Of a stretch of DNA of 64,000 nucleotides, positions 26,298 through 36,323 are shown piece after piece. The position numbers and the translations under genes are program-made. The first letter of the stretch is position 1. Each line of letters starts with the position of its first letter. The stretch is from positions 6,429,001 through 6,493,000 of the forward strand of contig NZ_CP028843.1 of the NCBI RefSeq assembly GCF_003058325.1. Reading direction: 5' to 3'. The stretch comes from Methylobacterium currus. GTDB lineage: Bacteria; Pseudomonadota; Alphaproteobacteria; Rhizobiales; Beijerinckiaceae. Below the pieces are notes generated by a model that worked only from the letters and a program-made list of their open reading frames with translations, made no database searches and was not told the DNA's origin.

Positions 26298-26699
26298 ATG
26301 AACGCAAGCCCCGACGGTTCGGTCATCCAGCGCGAGACGCCCCGGCCCGACCTCGTCGCCTTCGAGGTCAGGGACCGGATCACCAAGCCGGACATCGAAT
26401 GGATGTCCTCGATCACCGACGCGGCCATGAACGCGCATGGCAAGATCGACATGCTGCTGATCATGTCGAACTACGAGGGCTCGGATCTCGGCGCGCGGTT
26501 CGACGGCTACGCCACCTCGGTCATGGCCCGCTCGGTCGCGCATATCCGGAACTACGTGGTGGTCGGCGCACCGGCCTTCGCCCGGGCGATGATCACCCTG
26601 TCCGGGACGGTCCTGCCGGTGGACACGAAGACGTTCGACCTGTCCGACGAAGCGGCTGCGTGGGCCTACCTCGCCGAGGCGGGACCGGCCAAGGCCTGA
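26298..26699 (+). CDS. SpoIIAA-like (STAS/SEC14-fold) protein
   Basis: 133 residues. It shows the DUF3478/SpoIIAA-like pattern: VAFEVRDRITKPDIEWMSSI, then HGKIDMLLIMSNYEGSDLG, and a mid-domain basic patch around ARSVAHIRNYVVVGAPAFAR. It is soluble, with no signal. The family is widespread and of unclear function. It stands alone between hemN and the convergent ppx gene. Confidence 0.78.
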   Translation: MNASPDGSVIQRETPRPDLVAFEVRDRITKPDIEWMSSITDAAMNAHGKIDMLLIMSNYEGSDLGARFDGYATSVMARSVAHIRNYVVVGAPAFARAMITLSGTVLPVDTKTFDLSDEAAAWAYLAEAGPAKA

Positions 26700-26793
26700 G
26701 CAGGACGGCGCCAGAGGCGAGCCCGCACCACGGCGCGGCGCCCGCCCAGATTGTCATGGACGCCGCCGATCGTCCCTGCGGCGGCCGTCTCCC

Positions 26794-28329
26794 TCACGCC
26801 CCGATCTCGATCCGCGCCTCCGCCCCGAGCAGCCGGCCGAGCCCGCGCAGGCGGTTCGACAGGCGGTCGCTGGCGAGGTCGCGCAACTCCGGCGGCAGGG
26901 TGAGGACGATGGCGCCGTCGCGCATCGCCAGCGGCGTGCGCGGCAGGATGCCCTCCATCGCCACCGAGACCGGGAAGGCCACGCGCAGGAGCGCGCCGAG
27001 CAGGCGCGCCTGCTCGAACAGGCGCGGGCCGGCGAGCTGGCGCAGGAGCGGGCTCGCCTTCTCGGGGGCGACGCCCTCGTGGCGGAAGAACACCGCGACG
27101 GCGAGATAGGCACGGCCCGGATGGTCGATGGCGACGAAGGAGGCGTGGGCGATGACGTTGAGGCTCTGCTCGCCCCGGTAATCCGGATGGGTGCGCCAGT
27201 TGACGTCGGCGAGCAGGCAGGCGGCGTGGCGCAGGCGCCGCTCGTCGGCGGTCTCGGGCGTCGACAGGCTTGCCATGAAGGCGTCGGTCCAGGCCTGCAA
27301 TTCGGGGCCGTGGCCGGGGCTGCGGCAGCGCAGGCGGTTGAGCTCGGCCGCCGCCAGGAGCAGCGGGTCGCGGGCGCGCGCGGCGTCGTCGAGCTTCTCG
27401 TAGAGCAGGCCCTCGCGCACGCCGGTGGCCGAGATCGCGATCTCCCGCGGGCGCCCGGAGCGGATCAGCTCCTCGAGCACCACCGCCCCGTAGGCGAGGA
27501 GGGGGCGCCGCGCCTCGGACACGCTCTCGACGGCGGCGAGGGTGGCGGCGTCGGATTGCTCGACGACCTGGAGGAAGGACAATTCGTCGTTCGGCTCGAT
27601 CGCGTAGCCGTGCATCACGTGCAGGCGGTAGTCCCGCGCCGCCTGGTGCAGGCGGGCGAGCGCCCGCCAGGTGCCGCCGACGGCGTAGAAGGTGCGCCCT
27701 TTCAGCGTGTCGAGCTGCGGGCCCGCCTTCTTGAGCGCTTCGGCCGCGATCTTGCGGGCCTTCTTGAGCGAGCCGCCGCTGAGATCCTGGAGCGCGAGGC
27801 CGCCGAGCGGCATGGTCACGCCGCTGCCGACGGACGAGCCGCGCAGGTCGACGAGCTCCAGGCTGCCGCCGCCGAGGTCGCCCACCACGCCGTCCGGCGC
27901 GTGGAAGCCCGAGATGACGCCGTAGGCCGAGAGCTCCGCCTCGCGCCGGCCGGAGAGCAGCTCGATCGGGTGGCCGCAAGCCTCTTGCGCGGCTTCGAGG
28001 AAGGCCGGGCCGTTCTCGGCGTCGCGGGCGGCGGCGGTGGCCAGCACGAAGACCTGGCCGACATGCATGGTCTCGCACAGGACCCGGAACCGGGCCAGCG
28101 CCTGGAGGGCGCGGCGCACCGCCTCCTCGTTGAGGCGCCCGGTGGTCAGCACGTTGCGGCCGAGGCCGCACAGGACCTTCTCGTTGTAGAGCGGCGTGGG
28201 CGCCCGGCTGATGCCCGAATACGCGACCAGCCGGACGGAGTTCGAGCCGATATCGATGATGGCGACGGGAGCGCCGGGCTCGATGCGGGCGAGCGCGGCT
28301 TCGTTGAGGGCGGTACGATCCAGGCCCAT
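26794..28329 (-). CDS. ppx: Exopolyphosphatase / guanosine pentaphosphate phosphatase (Ppx/GppA)
   Basis: About 511 residues. The sugar-kinase/Hsp70-type fold shows its phosphate-1 loop IIDIGSNSVRLVAY, then LATAAARDAENG, VVGDLGGGSLELVDL and an HD-like C-terminal region (CLLADVNWRTHPDYRGE). It hydrolyses polyphosphate chains or pppGpp. The start at 28329 (MGLDR) has GAGG six bases upstream; an ATG at 28341 is the alternative. It follows ppk1 on the same strand by about 65 bp, so synthesis and breakdown of polyphosphate are co-transcribed. Confidence 0.93.
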   Translation of the reverse strand: MGLDRTALNEAALARIEPGAPVAIIDIGSNSVRLVAYSGISRAPTPLYNEKVLCGLGRNVLTTGRLNEEAVRRALQALARFRVLCETMHVGQVFVLATAAARDAENGPAFLEAAQEACGHPIELLSGRREAELSAYGVISGFHAPDGVVGDLGGGSLELVDLRGSSVGSGVTMPLGGLALQDLSGGSLKKARKIAAEALKKAGPQLDTLKGRTFYAVGGTWRALARLHQAARDYRLHVMHGYAIEPNDELSFLQVVEQSDAATLAAVESVSEARRPLLAYGAVVLEELIRSGRPREIAISATGVREGLLYEKLDDAARARDPLLLAAAELNRLRCRSPGHGPELQAWTDAFMASLSTPETADERRLRHAACLLADVNWRTHPDYRGEQSLNVIAHASFVAIDHPGRAYLAVAVFFRHEGVAPEKASPLLRQLAGPRLFEQARLLGALLRVAFPVSVAMEGILPRTPLAMRDGAIVLTLPPELRDLASDRLSNRLRGLGRLLGAEARIEIGA

Positions 28330-28393
28330 CCAGGTCCTCATGACGGGAACGCCGCTTGGCGCCGCGTCCTCAGGACCGACCCGGAACGCTGCG

Positions 28394-30748
28394 TCAGGCG
28401 CGCTGGGCGCGCCGGCTGAGCGCGCGCGGACTCGACTTCTTCGATGCCTTCCCGCGGCCGGACAGGCTCGGGTTGGTCATGAAATACTTGTGCGCGTTGA
28501 AGGGTTCCTCGCCCTCGGCGGGTTCGATCCGCTCGCTCGCACCGGACGCCAGTACACGCCAGCTCTGCTGGTTGTCGAGGAGATTCGCCATCATGATCTG
28601 GTCGAGCACCTGCTGGTGCACGGTCGGGTTGAGGATCGGCAGCATCGCCTCCACCCTGCGATCGAGGTTGCGGCTCATCAGGTCCGCCGACGAGATGTAG
28701 ACCCGCGCCTTGGGGTGGGGCAGCCCGACGCCGTTGCCGAAGGCGTAGACGCGGCCGTGCTCCAGGAAACGCCCGACGATCGACTTGACCCGGATGTTCT
28801 CCGACAGGCCCGGCACCCCGGGCCTCAGGCAGCAGATGCCGCGCACCACGCAGTCGATCGCGACGCCGGCCTCGCTGGCGTCATAGAGCGCGTCGATGAT
28901 CTGGGTATCGACCAGCGAGTTGCACTTGATCCAGATCGCCGCCGGCCGCCCGGCCTTCGCGTGGGCGATCTCCTCGGCGATGTGCTCCAGGAGGCGCGCC
29001 TTCAGGGTCAGCGGCGAGACCGCCATCCGCTCCAGCTCCGCCGGCTCCGCATAGCCGGTGATGAAGTTGAAGATCCGCGACACGTCGCGCCCGATCACCG
29101 GGTCGGCGGTGAAGAACGACAGGTCGGTGTAGATCCGCGCGGTGATCGGGTGGTAGTTGCCGGTGCCGACATGGCAGTAGCTCACCAGGCGGTCGCCCTC
29201 GCGGCGCACCACCATCGAGAGCTTGGCGTGGGTCTTCAATTCGATGAAGCCGAACACCACCTGCGCGCCGGCCTTCTCGAGGTTGCGGGCCCAGCGGATG
29301 TTGGCCTCCTCGTCGAACCGCGCCTTCAATTCGACGAGCGCCGTCACCGACTTGCCGGCTTCCGCCGCCTCGGCCAGCGCCGCGACGATGGGGGAGTTCG
29401 ACGAGGTGCGGTAGAGCGTCTGCTTGATCGCCACCACGTTCGGGTCGCGGGCGGCCTGCGACAGGAACTGCACCACCGAGTCGAACGACTCGTAGGGGTG
29501 GTGGACGATGAAGTCCTTCTGGCGGATCGCCGCGAAGCAATCGCCGCCGCTCTCGCGGATGCGCTCCGGGAAGCGCGGGTTGTAGGACTTGAACTTCAGG
29601 TCCGGCCGGTCGATCCCGACGATCTGCGACAATTCGTTGAGGGCCAGCATCCCCTCGACCACGAAGACGGCGTCGGAGGAAATCTCCAGCTCGTCGGCCA
29701 CGAAGGTGCGCAGGTCCTCCGGCATGGTGGCGACGACCTCGAGGCGGATCACCACGCCGCGGCGGCGCTGCTTCAGCGCCGTCTCGAAGTGACGCACCAG
29801 GTCCTCGGCCTCCTCCTCGATCTCGAGGTCGGAATCGCGCACCACCCGGAAGCCGCCCTGGCCCTTGACCAGGTAGCCCGGGAAGAGGCGGCTGGTGAAC
29901 AGCACGATCACCTGCTCGATGGCGATGAACCGGGCGGTGCCGCTATTGCCGGGATCGGGCAGGCGCACGAAGCGGTCGATGATCGAGGGCAGGCGGATCA
30001 GCGCCCGCAGCACCCGGGCGTCGCGCGGGCGCACTAGGGTGAGCGCGATGGTCGAGCCGAGATTCGGGATGAACGGGAACGGATGCGCCGGGTCGATGGC
30101 GAGCGGCGTCAGCACCGGGAAGATGTGCTGGAGGAAGTAATCCTCGAGCCAGGCCGCCTCCTCCGCCGAGAGGTCCAGCGCCTCGACGAGGTCGATCCCG
30201 GTGGCGTGCAGGTCCTCGCGCAGCTCGCTCCAGCGCCGCTGCTGGTCGCGGGCCAGCGTCGTGACCTCCGCATCGATCCGGGCGAGCTGCTCGGCCGGCG
30301 ACAGGCCGTCGGCGGAGGGTGCGGTCAGCCCGGCCCGGACCTGGTCGTGCAGGCCGGCGACCCGCACCATGAAGAACTCGTCGAGGTTGTTGGCCGAGAT
30401 CGACAGGAAGCGCAGCTGCTCGAGTAGCGGATGGCCGGTATTCGAGGCCTCCTCCAGCACCCGGCGGTTGAACTGGAGCCAGGACAATTCTCGGTTGACG
30501 TAGCGGCCGGGCTCGTGGCGCAGGGCACGGCCGGCCGCGATCGCCTCGGCCTTGGCCTGGCGGGCGGCATCCTGGGCGCCCCCCTGCGCCGCCCCGGCCT
30601 CGCCGGCGGGGCGCCGGGTCTCGGGATCGACCTTGGCCTCGGCGAGGATGTCCGCCTCGTCGCGCCGGGCGGCCCCCACCTTCTCAGGCGTCGCCTCGGT
30701 CTCGTCGAGGACCGGGATAGCGCTGGCTCCGGTAGCGGTGTCCGACAC
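28394..30748 (-). CDS. ppk1: Polyphosphate kinase 1
   Basis: 784 residues. The N-terminal domain opens [20 protein letters not shown] and has [14 protein letters not shown]. The catalytic domains carry both conserved histidines, in [10 protein letters not shown] (the autophosphorylated site of the E. coli enzyme) and [10 protein letters not shown], plus [15 protein letters not shown]. It makes polyphosphate from ATP. The GTG at 30748 is chosen because GGAGGA lies six bases upstream and it opens a plausible Ala/Glu-rich extension; the frame itself stays open much further through hdaA. A tail of Lys, Arg and Ser ends the protein. Confidence 0.95.
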   Translation of the reverse strand: MSDTATGASAIPVLDETEATPEKVGAARRDEADILAEAKVDPETRRPAGEAGAAQGGAQDAARQAKAEAIAAGRALRHEPGRYVNRELSWLQFNRRVLEEASNTGHPLLEQLRFLSISANNLDEFFMVRVAGLHDQVRAGLTAPSADGLSPAEQLARIDAEVTTLARDQQRRWSELREDLHATGIDLVEALDLSAEEAAWLEDYFLQHIFPVLTPLAIDPAHPFPFIPNLGSTIALTLVRPRDARVLRALIRLPSIIDRFVRLPDPGNSGTARFIAIEQVIVLFTSRLFPGYLVKGQGGFRVVRDSDLEIEEEAEDLVRHFETALKQRRRGVVIRLEVVATMPEDLRTFVADELEISSDAVFVVEGMLALNELSQIVGIDRPDLKFKSYNPRFPERIRESGGDCFAAIRQKDFIVHHPYESFDSVVQFLSQAARDPNVVAIKQTLYRTSSNSPIVAALAEAAEAGKSVTALVELKARFDEEANIRWARNLEKAGAQVVFGFIELKTHAKLSMVVRREGDRLVSYCHVGTGNYHPITARIYTDLSFFTADPVIGRDVSRIFNFITGYAEPAELERMAVSPLTLKARLLEHIAEEIAHAKAGRPAAIWIKCNSLVDTQIIDALYDASEAGVAIDCVVRGICCLRPGVPGLSENIRVKSIVGRFLEHGRVYAFGNGVGLPHPKARVYISSADLMSRNLDRRVEAMLPILNPTVHQQVLDQIMMANLLDNQQSWRVLASGASERIEPAEGEEPFNAHKYFMTNPSLSGRGKASKKSSPRALSRRAQRA

Positions 30749-30873
30749 GATGGCTCCTCCTTGGATCGATGCCGGGGCGCGGCTTCCAGCCTTCCCCGGT
30801 GACAGGACACTTTGACGTTTGCATGAACGGAGCGGGAGAATATCCGTTCGGGCTTGTGCGTGGCTCCCGGGCC

Positions 30874-31587
30874 TCACTCCTCGTCGGGCTCGTCGCCTGC
30901 CTCGCCGGCTCCTTCCAGGGCCGCCAGGGTGGCGAGCGCGAGCGGCCGGGTGATGCGCCGGCGCCGGCTCAACCCCTCCCGGTCGAGGGCCGCGACCACG
31001 TCGCGGGCGCGGGCCAGCGACCGGTCGAGGCGCAGGGCCAGCGCGTCGACCACGCTGGTATCGACGACGAGCTGGCGGTCGAGGAAGAGCTTCACCAGCA
31101 CGACCTTGAGCAGGGCCTCGTCCGGCGGCGCCAGACTGACGCCGGGCGACAGGCGAAGGCGCGAGCGCAGGTCGGGAGTCGCGATGCCCCAGGCCTCGAC
31201 CGGGCTTGAGCCGGTCACCACCACGCTCAGGCTCCGCTCGCGGGCGAGGTTGAGGAGGTGGAACAAGGCGGCCTCGTCGCGGCCCTCCCCCCGGTCGGCA
31301 TCCTCGATCACCAGGGCCTCGGCCATGCTGAGTTCCGGCACGGCCTCGGCCGTCACGGCGGAGACCGGCACGGTCAGCGCGCCCGAGCGCTCGGCGAAGA
31401 TCGCCGCGAGGTGGCTCTTGCCGCTGCCCGGAGGGCCGGTGAGCACGAGGACGCGGTCCGGCCAGTCGGGCCATGCCTCGATGCGGGCATAGGCCCCCTC
31501 GTTGGACGGGCTGACCAGGAAGTCCTCGGACCCGAAGCGGGGAGCGACGGGCAGGTCGAGGGCGAGCTGGCGCGGCTGGTCGGGCAT
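30874..31587 (-). CDS. hdaA: DnaA-related regulator of replication initiation (HdaA)
   Basis: 237 residues, a AAA+ ATPase related to DnaA but without the DNA-binding domain. It opens [30 protein letters not shown], with the clamp-binding motif QLALDL at residues ~7-12 and the Walker [20 protein letters not shown] takes the Walker B place. With the sliding clamp it promotes hydrolysis of DnaA-ATP. It lies upstream of ppk1, as in other Rhizobiales. Confidence 0.9.
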   Translation of the reverse strand: MPDQPRQLALDLPVAPRFGSEDFLVSPSNEGAYARIEAWPDWPDRVLVLTGPPGSGKSHLAAIFAERSGALTVPVSAVTAEAVPELSMAEALVIEDADRGEGRDEAALFHLLNLARERSLSVVVTGSSPVEAWGIATPDLRSRLRLSPGVSLAPPDEALLKVVLVKLFLDRQLVVDTSVVDALALRLDRSLARARDVVAALDREGLSRRRRITRPLALATLAALEGAGEAGDEPDEE

Positions 31588-31631
31588 GCGGAGTCGGGAT
31601 TCTTCGCGGTCTTGGGGATGTTGGACGGGTT

Positions 31632-32756
31632 TCAGGGCTTCGATATGGCGGGCGGGGCCGGCTTCGCCACCGAGGCGTCGGCCGTGAGGATCGGCGTGCC
31701 GTCGTGGTAGAGCCGGCTCTCCAGGTAGCGGGTCACCCCGAAGCGGGCGACGACCCCGAGGGCCGCCGCCACCGGCACCGCCAGCAGCAGGCCGAGGAAG
31801 CCGAACAGCGAGCCGAAGGCGAGCAGCGCGAACATCAGCCAGACCGGGTGCAGCCGCACGGCATCGCCGACGAGCTTGGGCTGGAGCACGTTGCCCTCGA
31901 GAAACTGCCCGACCAGGAACACCCCGACCGTCAGCAGGACCGAGACCCAGTCGGGCCAGAACTGCACCAGGGCGACGCCGGTGGAGAGCAGGAACCCGGT
32001 GAGCGAGCCGACATACGGAATGAAGGTCAGGAATCCTGCCATCAGGCCGATCAGCACGCCGAAATTCAGCCCGATCAGCCACAGGCCGAGCGCGTAGAAC
32101 GTGCCGAGGATCAGGCAGACCAGGCTCTGGCCGCGGATGAAGGCGGTGATCGCCGCGTCGATGTCGCGGGCGAGCATCCGGGCCGTCGGGCGGTGGCGCG
32201 GCGGGACCCAGCGGTCGAGCGTCGCGATCATCCGGTCCCAGTCGACCAGGAGGTAGAACGCGACGACCGGCGTCACCACCAGCAGCGAGACGATGCCGAC
32301 GACCGCCTGGCTGCCCGACCACAGCGAGCGCAGGAAGCCGAGGATCCAGGCCACCGCCTGGCCCATCAGGTTGCCGACGGAGGATTGCAGCTCCTGCACG
32401 GCGCCGTGGCCCCCGGCCCGCTCGATCAGGGGCCCGGCCCGCTCGGCGATGATCGCCTGGAGCTTGGCGATCATCGCCGGCAGCGAGGCGACCAGGGCCG
32501 CGACCTGGTTGGCGGCGAGCGGCACCACCAGGATCAGGGCCAGGATCAGCCCGAACAGGAAGACCGCCAGGATGATCAGCGTCGCGGCGAGCCGCCCGAC
32601 CCCGAGCCGCTCCAGCCGGTCGGCGACGGGATCGAGGGCGTAGGCGAGCGCCGCGCCGGCCACGAAGGGCAGCAGCACGTCGCGCAGCTGGTAGAGCAGG
32701 ACGACCAGCAGGGCGAGGACGGCCAGGGTGATGGCGGCCCGGCGTTGGATCGGCAT
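31632..32756 (-). CDS. AI-2E family (PerM-like) membrane protein
   Basis: About 374 residues with eight or so membrane helices and a long helical loop ([20 protein letters not shown]). The family signature is visible at [14 protein letters not shown] and [27 protein letters not shown]. Family members have been tied to autoinducer-2 release or ion transport; the substrate cannot be read from sequence. It lies 44 bp upstream of hdaA on the same strand, so hdaA and ppk1 may be in its transcript. Confidence 0.87.
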   Translation of the reverse strand: MPIQRRAAITLAVLALLVVLLYQLRDVLLPFVAGAALAYALDPVADRLERLGVGRLAATLIILAVFLFGLILALILVVPLAANQVAALVASLPAMIAKLQAIIAERAGPLIERAGGHGAVQELQSSVGNLMGQAVAWILGFLRSLWSGSQAVVGIVSLLVVTPVVAFYLLVDWDRMIATLDRWVPPRHRPTARMLARDIDAAITAFIRGQSLVCLILGTFYALGLWLIGLNFGVLIGLMAGFLTFIPYVGSLTGFLLSTGVALVQFWPDWVSVLLTVGVFLVGQFLEGNVLQPKLVGDAVRLHPVWLMFALLAFGSLFGFLGLLLAVPVAAALGVVARFGVTRYLESRLYHDGTPILTADASVAKPAPPAISKP

Positions 32757-32855
32757 GCTCGACGGCCCCGTCACTCAACGCGAATCCGTCGCGCCCCGGC
32801 CGGACCGAGATGGAAGGGCGGCGCCGCAGGGTCAAGCCGGATGGTTCATCGATGT

Positions 32856-33413
32856 TTATCGAGAGGCACTGGCCCGCCACGCCACGACGCCCTGCCCCAC
32901 CGCCGAGGCGACCGACAGCCCGGCGAGCGCCGGCATCGCCCAAGCCTCCGCCCCCGCGGCCGCGATCCCGAGCGCCCGGCCACCGAGGAGCCAGGCCAGG
33001 AAGGCGATCTGGCAGGCGGTGTTGAGCTTGCCGACGAGGAGCGGCGGCGTCTCCAGCGGGCGGCCGGCGAGGCGGGCGAGGCCGGCAGCCAGCACCACCA
33101 GGCTGTCGCGGGCGATCAGCACGGCCGGAAACCAGGCCGGCACGAGGCCGGCGAGCGTCAGGCTGACCAGCACGGCAAGCATCAGGGCCTTGTCGGCGAG
33201 CGGATCGAGGATCGCGCCCAGCCGGCTCGTCAAGCCGTAGCGGCGGGCGAGGAACCCGTCGATCCCGTCGGAGAGCCCGGCGAGGGCGAAGACCAGGAAG
33301 GCGGTCCCCCAGGCCTCGCGGACGATCGCCCAGACGACGACCGGCACCACGGCGAGGCGCGCGGCGGTGATCAGGTTCGGCAGCGATCGAGGCAGAGTCT
33401 TCGGCAGCGTCAT
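32856..33413 (-). CDS. CDP-alcohol phosphatidyltransferase (PgsA-like)
   Basis: 185 residues with several membrane helices. The family active-site motif is complete: D-x2-DG-x2-AR-x8-G-x3-D-x3-D in GLSDGIDGFLARRYGLTSRL and GAILDPLADK. It joins a CDP-diacylglycerol group to an alcohol, most likely glycerol-3-phosphate, as in phosphatidylglycerol synthesis. The start at MTLPKTLPRSLPNLIT (33413) fits the family, whereas the open frame extends further upstream. It heads the run towards hdaA and is divergent from purM. Confidence 0.87.
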   Translation of the reverse strand: MTLPKTLPRSLPNLITAARLAVVPVVVWAIVREAWGTAFLVFALAGLSDGIDGFLARRYGLTSRLGAILDPLADKALMLAVLVSLTLAGLVPAWFPAVLIARDSLVVLAAGLARLAGRPLETPPLLVGKLNTACQIAFLAWLLGGRALGIAAAGAEAWAMPALAGLSVASAVGQGVVAWRASASR

Positions 33414-33522
33414 GACGTCTTGGGCTGCCCCGACTCGCGGCCGCGGGCAAGACTCGCGATCACGCACAAGAGCGGCTAAGAGCGGTCGCAACCGGTGAAG
33501 GATCGAGGCGAAGGGTCGAGGG

Positions 33523-34599
33523 ATGACGACGGGCGAGCGCCAGAACGGGATGACCTACGCGGGGGCGGGCGTCGACATCGATGCCGGCAACGCCATGGTC
33601 GAGGCGATCAAGCCCCTGGTGCGGGCGACCCGCCGGCCGGGGGCCGATGCGGAGATCGGCGGCTTCGGCGGGTTGTTCGACCTGAAGGCGGCCGGCTTCA
33701 AGGATCCGATCCTGGTGGCGGCCAATGACGGCGTCGGCACCAAGGTCAAGATCGCGATCGAGACCGGGCGCCACGCCACGATCGGCATCGACCTCGTGGC
33801 GATGTGCGTCAACGACATCATCGTGCAGGGCGCCGAGCCCCTGTTCTTCCTCGACTACTACGCCACCGGCAAATTGGTGCCGGGAATCGGCGCCGACATC
33901 GTGAAGGGCATCGCCGAGGGCTGCCGCCAGGCCGGCTGCGCGCTGATCGGCGGTGAGACCGCCGAGATGCCGGGCCTCTATGACGGGTCCGATTACGACC
34001 TCGCGGGCTTCGCCGTGGGTGCGGCGGAGCGCGGCGCGCTCCTGCCGGTCGCCGGCATCGCGCCCGGCGACGTGGTGCTGGGCCTCCCCTCGTCGGGGGT
34101 GCATTCGAACGGGTTCTCGCTGGTGCGCCGGATCGTGGCGGCCTCCGGCCTCGGCTACGACGCCCCGGCGCCCTTCGCGCCGGGCGTGAGCCTCGGCGAG
34201 GCGCTGCTGGAGCCGACCCGCATCTACGTCAAGCCGCTGCTGGCGGCCCTGAAGGCGACCGGCCACGGCGCCGTCAAGGCGCTCGCCCACATCACCGGCG
34301 GCGGTTTTCCCGACAACCTGCCCCGCGTGCTGCCCGACGGCGTCGGCATCGCGCTGGACCTCGACGCGGTGACGGTGCCGCCGGTCTTCGGCTGGCTCGC
34401 CCGCCAGGGCAACGTCGCCGAGGCCGAGATGCTGCGCACCTTCAATTGCGGCATCGGCATGGTGGTGGTGGTCGATCCGGCCAAAGCGGAGGCGGTGGCC
34501 CAGGCGCTCGAGGCGGCCGGCGAGGCGCCCATGCGCCTCGGGCAGATCACGGCGCGGGGCGAGAGCCCGGTCACCTATTCGGGCCGGCTCGCCCTATGA
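33523..34599 (+). CDS. purM: Phosphoribosylformylglycinamidine cyclo-ligase
   Basis: 358 residues. AIR synthetase motifs are visible: [13 protein letters not shown] at the start, [51 protein letters not shown] and [13 protein letters not shown]. It closes the imidazole ring in purine synthesis. It overlaps purN by four bases (ATGA), so the two are translationally coupled. Confidence 0.97.
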   Translation: MTTGERQNGMTYAGAGVDIDAGNAMVEAIKPLVRATRRPGADAEIGGFGGLFDLKAAGFKDPILVAANDGVGTKVKIAIETGRHATIGIDLVAMCVNDIIVQGAEPLFFLDYYATGKLVPGIGADIVKGIAEGCRQAGCALIGGETAEMPGLYDGSDYDLAGFAVGAAERGALLPVAGIAPGDVVLGLPSSGVHSNGFSLVRRIVAASGLGYDAPAPFAPGVSLGEALLEPTRIYVKPLLAALKATGHGAVKALAHITGGGFPDNLPRVLPDGVGIALDLDAVTVPPVFGWLARQGNVAEAEMLRTFNCGIGMVVVVDPAKAEAVAQALEAAGEAPMRLGQITARGESPVTYSGRLAL

Positions 34600-35255
34600 G
34601 CGCCCGCGCCAAGGTCGCGATCCTGATCTCGGGCCGCGGCTCCAACATGGTGTCGCTGCTCGAAGCCGCGAAGGCGCCGGACTACCCGGCCGAGATCGTG
34701 CTCGTCGCCTCGAACCGGCCGGACGCGCCCGGCCTGGCCCGGGCGGCGGAAGCCGGGCTTCCCACCGCGGCTTTCGATCACCGCGCCCATCCGGACCGGG
34801 CCTCCTTCGAGCGCGCGCTGGACGAGGGCCTGCGCCGCCACGGCGTCGAGTTCCTGGTGCTCGCCGGCTTCATGCGGGTGCTGACGCCCTGGTTCGTCGA
34901 GGCCTGGGCCGGGCGGATGCTCAACATCCACCCCTCCCTGCTGCCGCTGTTTCGCGGCATCCATACCCACGCCCAGGCACTGGCCGCCGGGGTGCGCGTC
35001 CATGGCTGCACGGTGCATTTCGTGGTGCCGGAGCTCGATGCGGGCCCGATCGTCGCCCAGGCCGTCGTGCCGGTGCTGCCGGAGGACGACGAGGAATCCT
35101 TGAGCGCCCGGGTGCTGGTGCAGGAGCACCGCCTCTACCCCGCGGCGCTTGCCCTGGTGGCGAGCGGGCGGGCCCGCCTCGACGGGGGCCGGGTGGTGTT
35201 CGCGCAAGGCAGCGGGGCCGCCGAGGGCGCGCTGGTGGCGCCGTCGCTGGACTGA
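34596..35255 (+). CDS. purN: Phosphoribosylglycinamide formyltransferase
   Basis: 219 residues. It opens [19 protein letters not shown]. The catalytic region contains [14 protein letters not shown] (Asn and His of the active site) and [16 protein letters not shown] with the catalytic Asp. It transfers a formyl group from 10-formyl-tetrahydrofolate to GAR. Operon partner of purM through an ATGA overlap. Confidence 0.97.
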   Translation: MSARAKVAILISGRGSNMVSLLEAAKAPDYPAEIVLVASNRPDAPGLARAAEAGLPTAAFDHRAHPDRASFERALDEGLRRHGVEFLVLAGFMRVLTPWFVEAWAGRMLNIHPSLLPLFRGIHTHAQALAAGVRVHGCTVHFVVPELDAGPIVAQAVVPVLPEDDEESLSARVLVQEHRLYPAALALVASGRARLDGGRVVFAQGSGAAEGALVAPSLD

Positions 35256-35474
35256 TCGCGGGGGCCGTCGCTCCCCCGGGCGCGTGGCCGGACCGGTCGT
35301 CCGCTCGGTCGCGCTGGCGCGCCGGATATGGAACCGATGCCACGGTGCCACACGTCCTTCAGGCGATGGCTTAAAGCGTTTGGATCAGGATTGCGGCGCA
35401 AGGTGCGATCTGGCACCGGCATTCGCGTCATGTCGCAAGCACGGGCCGCGTGGCCCGCACGGATCCCCCCCCGC

Positions 35475-35831
35475 ATGTCCAGAGCGTCGCGTTATCTCGG
35501 CTGGCTGATCCTGGCCGCCATCGCGGTGTCGACGATCGCGCCGATCGGGTACCGGCCGATCAGCGGCATGCCGGTCTCGATCGAGCGGTTCGGCGCCTTC
35601 GCGGTGCTCGCCTTCCTGCTCGCGCTGGGCTATCCGCGCCACCGCTGGCAGGTGCTGGTGCTGACCGTGATGGCGGCCGGTGCCCTCGAGGCGTTCCAGC
35701 TGCTCGAGCCGACCCGGCACGGCCGCATCGCCGACCTGATGGTCAAGGTGGTCGGGTGCGGCTTCGGTGCGGCGGCCTCCCTGGCCGCCGGCCTGGTCTG
35801 GCCCCGCCTCGGCACGAGCGGCGAGGCGTGA
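35475..35831 (+). CDS. VanZ-like membrane protein
   Basis: 118 residues with about four helices. The VanZ-like pattern is seen as IAPIGYRPISG near the first helix, ERFGAFAVLAFLLALGYPRHR, and ALEAFQLLEPTRHGRIADLMVK. The true start is probably MSRASRYLGW at 35475; the frame extends upstream, but that part has no family match. Function is unclear, and the link to glycopeptide resistance does not apply here. Confidence 0.75.
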   Translation: MSRASRYLGWLILAAIAVSTIAPIGYRPISGMPVSIERFGAFAVLAFLLALGYPRHRWQVLVLTVMAAGALEAFQLLEPTRHGRIADLMVKVVGCGFGAAASLAAGLVWPRLGTSGEA

Positions 35832-35834
35832 CCG

Positions 35835-35990
35835 CTAGTTGATGCTGTAGGCGCGCTCGATGACGACGCCGCAGCTCTCGGCCAGGCTGAACGCCATCTC
35901 GCGGGTCAGGCCGAAGATGAGCGGGGTCTCGCCGCGATAGAGCGTGTAGCGGCCGTCGGGCCGCACCGTGATGCGAACCGCCTCCTGCAT
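35835..35990 (-). CDS. Small hypothetical protein, 51 aa
   Basis: An ATG after a purine-rich stretch (gaggcagcc) opens MQEAVRITVRPDGRYTLYRG, then ETPLIFGLTREMAFSLAESC, and ends with TAG three bases past the convergent VanZ stop. The pattern of beta strands then one helix looks like a compact folded domain, common as a conserved short protein in Methylobacterium-type genomes. Function unknown. Confidence 0.62.
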   Translation of the reverse strand: MQEAVRITVRPDGRYTLYRGETPLIFGLTREMAFSLAESCGVVIERAYSIN

Positions 35991-36084
35991 GGCTGCCTCC
36001 TCCGATGGCCGGCCCGTTCTCGTGCGGGCCGACTCAAGGGTGAGGACAGTAAGCCGATTCGGGGCGGCCGCGAAGGGCTCCGCC

Positions 36085-36267
36085 TCAGGCCGCGCGACGC
36101 TTGGTCCGGCGCCGGCGTTTCGCCTTCGGCTTCGGTGCCGCGGCCTTGCCGAGTTCGGCCAGGGCCGCGCGCTGCTGGCGCCGCACCGCGTTGGCGGCGT
36201 GCCCCATCCAGAAGCCGGCGGCCCGGTTGGCGGCGGAGAGCCACAGGCTGTACGGGGATCCCTTCAT
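36085..36267 (-). CDS. Small basic protein with Lys/Arg tail, 60 aa
   Basis: Start at an ATG with GGAGG about 11 bases upstream. The first 40 residues (SPYSLWLSAANRAAGFWMGHAANAVRRQQRAA) look like an amphipathic phasin-type helix; the last 15 are nearly all Lys, Arg and Ala (PKAKRRRRTKRR). It could be a granule- or DNA-associated peptide, perhaps linked to polyphosphate or PHB granules. That is a guess from composition. Confidence 0.55.
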   Translation of the reverse strand: MKGSPYSLWLSAANRAAGFWMGHAANAVRRQQRAALAELGKAAAPKPKAKRRRRTKRRAA

Positions 36268-36323
36268 CGCGATGCATACCTCCGCGGGAACAACGGCCCG
36301 AGAGCCGGCGGAGTTGCCGCGGG

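Noticed and set aside
30749..31474. N-terminal extension making polyphosphate kinase 1026 residues long
   Set aside because: The extension is the hdaA gene in another frame. The GTG at 30748 with GGAGGA is the sensible start.
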